From: Planctomycetales bacterium
Lineage (GTDB): Bacteria; Planctomycetota; Phycisphaerae; SM23-33
Direction of reading: 5' to 3'
Assembly (NCBI GenBank): GCA_030631085.1
Contig: DAOVLV010000026.1
Coordinates: 1-10,911, forward strand
DNA length: 10,911 bases
A program made the position numbers and the translations under genes. This document shows positions 5,671-10,911 of this stretch, piece by piece. Below the pieces are notes generated by a model. The model had not been told where the DNA came from. It ran no database searches and was given only the letters and a program-made list of their open reading frames with translations. Within the stretch, counting starts at the first letter, position 1. Every line of letters begins with the position of its first letter.

Positions 5671-6849
5671 ATGATTCCAATCGGAACCGACAGACGGCTT
5701 AAGCATAGGCCATGGGTTAATTACGCGATAGTGGCTGCCAACATATTCGTTTTCATCGTCCTCCAGCAGACACGGTCAGACACGCCGGGGGTAAGGACTT
5801 ACCTCCTCTGGCCTGACAAACCCGAGGTCTATCAGTTTTTCTCGTGCATGTTCATGCACGGCGGATGGGGACACCTTCTCGGTAACATGATTTTTCTGTG
5901 GGTTTTCGGTAACGCCGTCAACGACTCTCTCGGAAACGTCGGATACCTGGCATTTTACCTAGCTGGCGGTGTCATCGCGGGCGTCGGGTACGTCCTGCTG
6001 TCCGGTACTGCTCCGGTGCTGGGAGCGTCGGGCGCCATCTCGGCAGTTACCGGAGCATTCCTGGTGCTCTTTCCTCGTGTACGCGTAACCGTGCTGCTCA
6101 TCTTCTACATAATCATGCCGATCGAAGTCTCCAGCCTGTTCTTCCTGTTGATGCAACTCGGATGGAACCTGTACGCTTCCCTTGGCCAGGCCGGTGGAGG
6201 CGTCGCGTACGTGGCACACTCAAGCGGATACGCCTTCGGTATCATCGTCGCTGCCGGCTTCCTGGCGATAAAAGTCCTCCCCAGGGAACCATACGACCTG
6301 CTAAGCCTGTTCGGCGCATGGCATCGCAAACGCGGTTATAACCAGACAGTCTCCGACGGATACGATCCGTTTAGTCGAACTCCTTCCAGGAAGCAGGGTG
6401 AAGGGAGAAGGTGGGTCAATAGCAGATCAGTTTCGACAGGGACGCCCGAAGGGCCGCCGGCTGAAGAACTGGAATTGCGAAAACAAATTGCCGGCGACCA
6501 CGTCAGGCACGACTTCGCTACCGCTGCGGACGGATATGTCAAACTACTTGGAATCACCGACGACGCCCTCCTTCCGATGAACCAGCAACTGGACGTAGCC
6601 AATCACTTCATGTCTTCCCAACAGTACCCCCAAGCCGCCAACGCCTACGAACTGTTCATCAAACATTACGGAAATTACGAATACATAGGCGACATCAAAC
6701 TGATGCTGGGACTGATCTATAGCCGATATTTACACCAATACGAAAAGGCCCGGACGTATCTGTCGGCAGCGGTTTCGGAACTGTTCGACAAGAGCAAAGT
6801 TGAACTGGCCCGCAACGAATTGGACGAGGTACGCAAACGACTCGAATAA
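5671..6849 (+). CDS. Rhomboid-family intramembrane serine protease with TPR-like C-terminal tail
   Basis: A 392-aa membrane protein. Residues 1-200 are a rhomboid domain of about six membrane segments. The catalytic serine is Ser120 in the GASG motif (118-121) and the catalytic histidine is His183 in AHSSGYAFG (182-190). The HGGWGHLLGN element (63-72) supplies the conserved His and Asn of the oxyanion region. All key residues are present, so it should cleave membrane segments of other proteins. After a basic, Ser/Pro-rich linker (about 219-262) comes a helical cytosolic domain (about 263-392) with TPR-like helix pairs, including QQYPQAANAYELFIKHYG and YEKARTYLSAAVSEL, probably for recruiting partners. 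The ATG at 5671 has an AGAGG at 5654-5658, 12 nt upstream, somewhat far. The gene is monocistronic, flanked by heptad repeats on both sides. The substrate is unknown. Confidence 0.93.
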   Translation: MIPIGTDRRLKHRPWVNYAIVAANIFVFIVLQQTRSDTPGVRTYLLWPDKPEVYQFFSCMFMHGGWGHLLGNMIFLWVFGNAVNDSLGNVGYLAFYLAGGVIAGVGYVLLSGTAPVLGASGAISAVTGAFLVLFPRVRVTVLLIFYIIMPIEVSSLFFLLMQLGWNLYASLGQAGGGVAYVAHSSGYAFGIIVAAGFLAIKVLPREPYDLLSLFGAWHRKRGYNQTVSDGYDPFSRTPSRKQGEGRRWVNSRSVSTGTPEGPPAEELELRKQIAGDHVRHDFATAADGYVKLLGITDDALLPMNQQLDVANHFMSSQQYPQAANAYELFIKHYGNYEYIGDIKLMLGLIYSRYLHQYEKARTYLSAAVSELFDKSKVELARNELDEVRKRLE

Positions 6850-6855
6850 AAGGCG

Positions 6856-7021
6856 CGAAATACGAATATCGAATTTCGAAATACGAAACAAATTCAAAAT
6901 CCGAAATTTAAATTCTCAAAACATTCCAATCGAAATCTGTTGGTATTTTTTGTTTGGAACATTTGAATTTCGGTCATTCGATATTGTTTCGGATTTCGAA
7001 ATTCGGATTTCGGACTTAATT
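6856..7021. repeat. Long heptad-built inverted repeat, CGAAATA family
   Basis: The left arm begins with five tandem heptads, CGAAATA, CGAATAT, CGAATTT, CGAAATA and CGAAACA (6856-6890), and continues as AT-rich degenerate units to about 6927. The right arm ends with TTTCGGA, TTTCGAA, ATTCGGA and TTTCGGA (6987-7014). Positions 6871-6891 and 6984-7004 are reverse complements at 20 of 21 positions. A second matching block, CCGAAATT followed by TAAAT or CAAAT, lies further in. The outer parts differ by what look like heptad insertions. The element starts six bases after the rhomboid stop and ends 17 bp before the next ATG, so it makes up nearly all of the 189-bp spacer. Confidence 0.82.
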
Positions 7022-7038
7022 TTCAAAACGGTGCATGG

Positions 7039-7788
7039 ATGACACTGGCCCAAACTACACACGCCGAACAGGTCAGCAACGGATTGATGTCGTTATTCGA
7101 CGGCCTGTTGCATCTGAACTTCCCCACACGCGAGGAGTTTATCCTCTTTCTGGAATCTTTGACCACGCTCCAGGCCGCCGCCATCGTCGCCATCGGGATA
7201 TGGTACATATTTTACGGGCATAAATACTTCAAGGCCATGGTTGTCATCAACGGTATCGGTTTGGGCGCACTGGTCGGGTTCTACATCGGACAGACGTTTA
7301 TGTCAGGCTCGCCGAAGACGCCGATGCTGATGGGGTTGGCGGGTGCGGCGCTGTTGGGCGCGGTGGCCTGGCCCATGATTAAATACGCCGTCGGTATCAT
7401 GGGCGCGCTGGCCGGTGGACTAATCGGATACGCCGGATGGCACTTGATCACCACAGCCATCGGTAACGACGCGATGCAACAACACGCATGGACCGGGGGG
7501 ATCATCGGAATGGTTGTCTTCGGAATGATCGCATTCGTGATCTTCCGCGTGTCGGTAATGGCTTTCACATCCCTCCAGGGCGCGATTATGGCAGTCGGAG
7601 GGATAATTTCACTGCTCCTGTCCAACCCTTCAATGAGCGAATCCATCAGACCTGATCTGGTCGGCAACAAACTGCTTCTGATCATCCTCCTCGGCGTCCC
7701 CACAGCCATTGGCTTCGCCGCCCAATACGCCACAGACGCAGCCGCTATCAAGAAAAAACGCAAAGCCACAGAAAAACCACCCGTTTGA
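7039..7788 (+). CDS. Polytopic membrane protein, possibly TM198/DUF4203-like
   Basis: A 249-aa protein with a short amphipathic N-terminus and then about seven hydrophobic segments (near residues 42-60, 64-86, 95-112, 114-136, 151-173, 179-195 and 210-230). It ends in a short basic cytosolic tail (KKKRKATEK, 238-246). Gly-rich pairs such as NGIGLGALVGFYIG (71-84) and KYAVGIMGALAGGLIGYAGW (115-134) look like two copies of a compact hairpin. They recall the TM7S3/TM198-like (DUF4203) domain, but that assignment is tentative. No catalytic or ion-binding motif is evident. The ATG at 7039 is the first in frame after the heptad repeat and has no Shine-Dalgarno; an overlapping ATG at 7035 is in another frame and soon stops. 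A copy of the CAATTGC repeat begins directly after its stop. Confidence 0.8.
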   Translation: MTLAQTTHAEQVSNGLMSLFDGLLHLNFPTREEFILFLESLTTLQAAAIVAIGIWYIFYGHKYFKAMVVINGIGLGALVGFYIGQTFMSGSPKTPMLMGLAGAALLGAVAWPMIKYAVGIMGALAGGLIGYAGWHLITTAIGNDAMQQHAWTGGIIGMVVFGMIAFVIFRVSVMAFTSLQGAIMAVGGIISLLLSNPSMSESIRPDLVGNKLLLIILLGVPTAIGFAAQYATDAAAIKKKRKATEKPPV

Positions 7789-7823
7789 CAATTGCCAATT
7801 TCCGATTTTCAATTTCCAATTGA
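7789..7823. repeat. Single-arm heptad repeat, second copy of the CAATTGC family
   Basis: Five tandem heptads, CAATTGC, CAATTTC, CGATTTT, CAATTTC and CAATTGA (7789-7823), begin at the base after the TGA stop. From 7797 on this is the same sequence as the minus strand of the arm at 4783-4820, except that the latter carries one additional heptad. No facing arm is visible downstream, so this may be a half element or an older, decayed copy. Confidence 0.8.
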
Positions 7824-7848
7824 AACAACGGAAACAAAAGCCGGGTGC

Positions 7849-7888
7849 CGTGGCCGCTGTCTTTGCCTGTCCCCCGGGGGCGACCACG
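7849..7888. other. GC-rich imperfect hairpin
   Basis: CGTGGCCGC (7849-7857) pairs with GCGACCACG (7880-7888) at eight of nine positions, enclosing a CCCCCGGGGG palindrome (7871-7880). It lies between the TM198-like gene and the ROK promoter. No T-run follows, so it is a poor intrinsic terminator; it may be a further intergenic repeat. Apart from this and the heptad repeat I see nothing else in 7789-7956. Confidence 0.4.
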
Positions 7889-7956
7889 TTGAGTTTATAG
7901 AGTCAAAGGTGGAGCTACTCCGACTCATCCTACCGGTAATAAATTTTTGTTTTTTC

Positions 7957-7990
7957 TTGCACTTGATACCAGATGCGTATAAAGTATTAC
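7957..7990 (+). promoter_or_regulatory. Candidate promoter(s) of the ROK-oxidoreductase-aminotransferase operon
   Basis: Two overlapping readings exist. TTGCAC (7957-7962) with TAAAGT (7980-7985) has 17-bp spacing. TTGATA (7963-7968) with TATTAC (7985-7990) has 16-bp spacing. Either would start transcription near 7992-7998, between the upstream ATG at 7973 and the preferred ROK start at 8024, which supports the shorter ROK protein. The call is by pattern only. Confidence 0.4.
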
Positions 7991-8023
7991 GTTGACGGGT
8001 TGGCTTGTTACGGTTTTTATATT

Positions 8024-9208
8024 ATGCCCTCTAAAAAAACACAAATACTCGAGCATATTTGGAAGTATCCCGGTGGTTACCGCAAGGGAATCGCTTCTGT
8101 TATGGGGTTTAACCCTAATATGGTATCAGGCACGGTTCGCGAGTTGGTTTCTGAAGGGTGGGTCGCCGAAGGTCAGCCTGAGGCGGGCAGGACCGGGCGC
8201 GCTCCGATTCCACTTTATTTTGATCGGGAAAAGCATTTTGTCCTGTCCGTCAGTTACGAGCAGCGCGGGATAAAATTCGCCTTGGTGAACGCCGCCGGTG
8301 AAATCGTCCGCCAGACCGATTCTACCGGCGCGCCTGACGATCCTGAAGATCTCGTGGAGGCGATCCTCCGGGCCAAAGCGAGTCTTACTGAAGGTATTTC
8401 GGGACGACTTATCGGTATCGGCGTATCTGATCCGGGCATGGTCGAATGCGACAGCGGTCAAATCGTCCGTTCGAGCCTTTTTCCGGACTGGCATAACGTT
8501 CCCCTCTGCCGGCTTCTTGAAGAGAGGACGCCCCTGACGGTTATCGTCGAGAACAGTTCAAGGACCCGCGCGTTCGGCCAGTATCGAATGATGCCCGAAC
8601 TTATGCAAACGGGCGCCTCTATGCTCTACCTTGATTACGGCGAGGGGATCGGTTTCGCCCTGGTTACCTCCGACGGGATTTGGCGCGGACTGGGTTTTGC
8701 CGGCGAGATCGGACACGTCGTCATCGAGCGGGATGGGCGTCTTTGCGGATGCGGGGCGCGGGGTTGCCTGGAGGTTCTGTCGAATACACTGGCGCTGGAG
8801 GCAAAGGCCGCCGAGTTACTGGCACAGGGAATCAACTCGATTATTCAGTGCAGGTCGAACCCCCCGGCTGAAGAAATCTTCCAGGCCGCCCTGGACGGCG
8901 ACCGCATGGCGCGAGGTCTGGTCGATGAAATCGCTTCCCACCTCGGACTGGCCGTTGCTTTCCTGGTGGCCGCTTTTCATCCGAAATGCTTTGTCGTCGG
9001 GGCCGAGTCCGCCGCGACAATTACGTGCCTTTGCAGACGGGCAACCGCCGCCGTCCACGACAGGACGCTCCCGGAGATCGCCTCGTCTGTCGAAATACTT
9101 GAAGGTAGAGAATTTCAGTCGCTGGCGTTATCCGGCGCGGCAATGATGGTTTTCCAGAAAATCATCACAACCGAGGAAATAGTCGGCGTTTGTGAAAAGG
9201 TCGAATAG
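8024..9208 (+). CDS. ROK-family transcriptional regulator (NagC/XylR type)
   Basis: A predicted 394-aa DNA-binding sugar sensor. Residues 1-66 form a winged-helix domain (KKTQILEHIWKYP, RKGIASVMGFNPNMVSGTVRELVSEGWV, with the wing GRTGRAPIPLYF). The rest is the two-lobed ROK domain. The ROK zinc site is intact, with His231 in EIGH (228-231) and Cys241, Cys243 and Cys248 in CGCGARGCLE. The site where ROK sugar kinases carry their catalytic Asp (usually N-D-x-N-A) reads VENSSRTRAFGQY (175-187), and no Asp is present, so I call it a regulator and not a kinase. I prefer the ATG at 8024 over 7973 because the longer N-terminus would run through the promoter; no strong ribosome binding site is seen for either. 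It is followed after 17 bp by the oxidoreductase gene, so it probably senses a sugar of that pathway and controls its own operon. Confidence 0.9.
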   Translation: MPSKKTQILEHIWKYPGGYRKGIASVMGFNPNMVSGTVRELVSEGWVAEGQPEAGRTGRAPIPLYFDREKHFVLSVSYEQRGIKFALVNAAGEIVRQTDSTGAPDDPEDLVEAILRAKASLTEGISGRLIGIGVSDPGMVECDSGQIVRSSLFPDWHNVPLCRLLEERTPLTVIVENSSRTRAFGQYRMMPELMQTGASMLYLDYGEGIGFALVTSDGIWRGLGFAGEIGHVVIERDGRLCGCGARGCLEVLSNTLALEAKAAELLAQGINSIIQCRSNPPAEEIFQAALDGDRMARGLVDEIASHLGLAVAFLVAAFHPKCFVVGAESAATITCLCRRATAAVHDRTLPEIASSVEILEGREFQSLALSGAAMMVFQKIITTEEIVGVCEKVE

Positions 9209-9225
9209 ATAAAGGAGACAAGACA

Positions 9226-10284
9226 ATGGACAAGGTTCGCTGGGGCGTTATCGGTTGCGGTGGGATTGCCGCGAGGCGCACAATCCCCGAATTCAAGCAG
9301 ATGGTCTCCAATGCGGAGATTGTCTCGGTGATGGACATTTCGGCCGGCAGAGCAAAGCAGGTCGCGGAGCAATTCGACATTCCGCACTTCTGCAACACCG
9401 AAGAAGAGTTATTGGCCCGCGATATCGACGCGGTTTATATCGCCACGCCACAGAACGTTCACGCCTCGCAAACCATCCAGGCCGCCGAGGCGGGCAAGCA
9501 CATCCTCTGCGAAAAGCCCATCGCCATTACCGTCGAGGAAGTGGGCCGGATGGAAGAAGCCTGCACAAAAGCGGGCGTGAAATTCATGCTCGCGTGGTGC
9601 ATGAGGCAGAATGTCTATAACAAGAAGGCGCGCGAACTGGTTCTCTCCGGCGATTTGGGGCAAATCGTTATGGGAAGGGCGCAGTTGACCTGCTGGTATC
9701 CGCCCATACCCGATGCCTGGAGGCAGGATGTTTCCATAAGCCACGGCGGGGCGCTTTTGGACATGGGCACGCACTGCCTCGATATGCTCGAATGGATAAT
9801 GGACGCGAAAATCGTCGAAGTTACCGGATTCCAGGACCTCCTGGTGCAGAAGTATCGCACGCGAATTGAAGATACTTCGACCATCGTCGTGCGTTTCAGC
9901 AACGGCGCGCATGGGATTATCGACAATTATTTCAACATCCCCGACGCTGCCGCCAGAAACAGCCTGGAAATCTTCGGGACCAAGGGTTCGATTATCGCGC
10001 ACGGCACGATCGGGCAGGACCCCACCGGAAATATGTTCAGCATCACCCAGCCGGAAGAGACCGGATACGACGCCGACCAGGTCCGCGACATCGAGGCGAA
10101 TCGCCAGGAATACGACTTCGAAGGGGTCGGTCTTTACGGGCAGATGATTACGATTTTCAGCGATTGCATACTCCAGGACCAGGCCCCGCCGACAAACTTC
10201 GCTGACGGAAGACATTCAGTCAGGATCGTCGATGCGATATATAAATCCATCGCCGAAAAACGAGTGGTTCAGGTTGAGGAATAA
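9226..10284 (+). CDS. Gfo/Idh/MocA-family NAD(P)-dependent oxidoreductase
   Basis: A 352-aa cytosolic dehydrogenase of normal family length. The N-terminal Rossmann domain opens VRWGVIGCGGIAARRTIPEF with the nucleotide-binding GCGGIA at 10-15 and carries the family EKP motif (CEKPIA, 95-100), whose Lys97 is the conserved catalytic lysine. The C-terminal alpha/beta domain has GGALLDMGTHCLD (174-186), with His183 in the usual active-site position. The family oxidises or reduces secondary alcohols of sugars and cyclitols, for example making 3-keto sugars or inososes; the substrate here cannot be read. A strong Shine-Dalgarno (AAGGAGA, 9212-9218) sets the ATG at 9226. It lies 17 bp after the ROK regulator and 4 bp before a DegT-type aminotransferase, the classic partner that aminates the keto product. 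There is no signal peptide. Confidence 0.93.
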   Translation: MDKVRWGVIGCGGIAARRTIPEFKQMVSNAEIVSVMDISAGRAKQVAEQFDIPHFCNTEEELLARDIDAVYIATPQNVHASQTIQAAEAGKHILCEKPIAITVEEVGRMEEACTKAGVKFMLAWCMRQNVYNKKARELVLSGDLGQIVMGRAQLTCWYPPIPDAWRQDVSISHGGALLDMGTHCLDMLEWIMDAKIVEVTGFQDLLVQKYRTRIEDTSTIVVRFSNGAHGIIDNYFNIPDAAARNSLEIFGTKGSIIAHGTIGQDPTGNMFSITQPEETGYDADQVRDIEANRQEYDFEGVGLYGQMITIFSDCILQDQAPPTNFADGRHSVRIVDAIYKSIAEKRVVQVEE

Positions 10285-10288
10285 AAAG

Positions 10289-10911
10289 ATGGCAAAATTA
10301 GCATTAAACGGCGGAAAACCGGTTCGTGAGAAGCCTTTTGTCGAGTGGCCTGTTTTTGACGAGGCCGAGGAAAAGGCGCTGCTGAAGGTGCTCAGAAGCG
10401 GCAAGTGGTGGCGGTTCGCCTTCGGGCAGGGCGTCGAACTGGCCGAGCCTGAAGAAGGCGAGCACAGCCAGATTGCGCTCTTCCAGAAGGAATTCGCCGA
10501 GTATCACGAGTGCAAATACGGCATCGCAGCCGCTAACGGCACGGGGACGCTGGAGATAGGAATCCGGGCGATGAACCTGGACATCGGCGACGAGATAATC
10601 GTCCCCGCCTACACCTACGTCGCCAGCGCGACCTGCGTGCTTCAAAATAATCTCGTTCCAATCTTCGCCGATGTGGATCCGGACACGTACAACATCGACC
10701 CGGACAGGATCGAAGAGGCCATCACAGACCGGACCCGCGCGATTATGGTCGTCCATTTCGGCGGTCAGCCCGCGGACATGGACCGCATAACGGCCATTGC
10801 CGCCAAGCACAATCTGACGGTAATTGAAGACGCCGCCCACGCCCACGGCTGTGAGTGGAAGGGCAAAAAAGCCGGTTCAATGAGCCTGTTCAGTTCATTC
10901 AGTTTCCAGGC
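10289..10911 (+). CDS. DegT/DnrJ/EryC1/StrS-family PLP aminotransferase, AHBA-synthase-like, 3' end cut
   Basis: The frame opens at ATG 10289 (MAKLALNGGKPVREKPF) and stays open for 207 codons to the window end, so the C-terminal half is missing. Visible family features are the PLP-phosphate loop AANGTGTLE (81-89), IVPAYTYVASA (104-114) and EDAAHAHG (180-187), with Asp181 pairing to the PLP pyridine nitrogen. FSSFSFQ (201-207) lies just before the Schiff-base lysine, which falls outside the window. The pieces LRSGKWWR (35-42) and DAAHAHGCEWKGKKAG recall AHBA synthase and scyllo-inosose aminotransferases more than lipid or O-antigen sugar enzymes. Relative to AHBA synthase there appears to be an extra acidic loop, about 48-60. 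The ribosome binding site GAGGA (10276-10280) overlaps the end of the oxidoreductase gene, suggesting translational coupling. The expected reaction is amination of the keto-sugar or keto-cyclitol made by that neighbour. Confidence 0.92.
   Translation, partial: MAKLALNGGKPVREKPFVEWPVFDEAEEKALLKVLRSGKWWRFAFGQGVELAEPEEGEHSQIALFQKEFAEYHECKYGIAAANGTGTLEIGIRAMNLDIGDEIIVPAYTYVASATCVLQNNLVPIFADVDPDTYNIDPDRIEEAITDRTRAIMVVHFGGQPADMDRITAIAAKHNLTVIEDAAHAHGCEWKGKKAGSMSLFSSFSFQ

Noticed and set aside
5414..5680. Minus-strand open frame of 88 aa in the divergent spacer
   Set aside because: It contains the peptide ALGIGHWALV, which is the heptad repeat read in frame, and it shows no ribosome site or domain.
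6800..7042. Plus-strand open frame of 80 aa after the rhomboid gene
   Set aside because: It is the CGAAATA heptad element in translation (ISNFEIR-like periodic peptide) plus the tail of the rhomboid gene in another frame.
4134..7823. CRISPR array as an explanation for the repeats
   Set aside because: The units are 7 bp, contiguous and degenerate, with no spacers of uniform length and no cas genes.
9409..10215. Minus-strand open frame of 268 aa
   Set aside because: It is the antisense shadow of the Gfo/Idh/MocA gene; GC-rich third positions keep the opposite frame open. The plus-strand protein has all family motifs.

Overview
The window looks like a chromosomal segment of a Planctomycetota-type bacterium, possibly Phycisphaerae. 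I infer this from the mix of Gfo/Idh/MocA, DegT-type and ROK proteins, stand-alone genes in repeat-rich spacers, and the style of intergenic repeats. No rRNA or marker gene is present, so the placement is tentative.

Layout. (1) Positions 1-2287 hold a minus-strand block read from right to left: a CaCA-type Na+/Ca2+ exchanger, a beta-class DNA methyltransferase with no restriction partner in view, and the start of an uncharacterised membrane protein cut by the window edge. A candidate promoter lies at 2329-2357. (2) Positions 2288-2567 form a divergent intergenic region. It has a candidate plus-strand promoter whose -10 lies inside a perfect 9-bp dyad, and a TTCGAC-type palindromic repeat. They precede a 459-aa cytosolic protein (2568-3947) that looks like a TIM-barrel, glycosidase-like enzyme of unknown substrate. 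A hairpin plus T-run terminator follows it. (3) Positions 4016-7823 hold stand-alone genes separated by unusual repeats: tRNA-Gly(GCC) with its own promoter, a small lipoprotein, a bacterial PH-domain membrane protein (minus strand), a rhomboid protease with a TPR-like tail, and a polytopic TM198-like membrane protein. (4) Positions 7957-10911 hold a probable carbohydrate operon: a ROK-family transcriptional regulator, a Gfo/Idh/MocA dehydrogenase and a DegT/AHBA-synthase-like aminotransferase (cut by the window end). The gaps are 17 nt and 4 nt and the two downstream genes have strong ribosome binding sites. A dehydrogenase that makes a keto-sugar or keto-cyclitol plus a PLP enzyme that aminates it is the classic pairing for amino-sugar or amino-cyclitol metabolism. 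The ROK protein has a winged-helix N-terminus and the zinc motif but not the kinase catalytic Asp, so it most likely senses a pathway sugar.

The most unusual signal is a class of intergenic elements between 4131 and 7823. Five loci, using four different sequences, are all built from degenerate 7-bp units. Four of them are arranged as two facing arms, so that the whole spacer can fold back on itself. Two copies of one family (4783-4820 and 7789-7823) differ by exactly one inserted heptad, which is direct evidence that the heptad is the unit of gain and loss. They resemble in form the heptanucleotide STRR repeats of cyanobacteria. Their role here is unknown.
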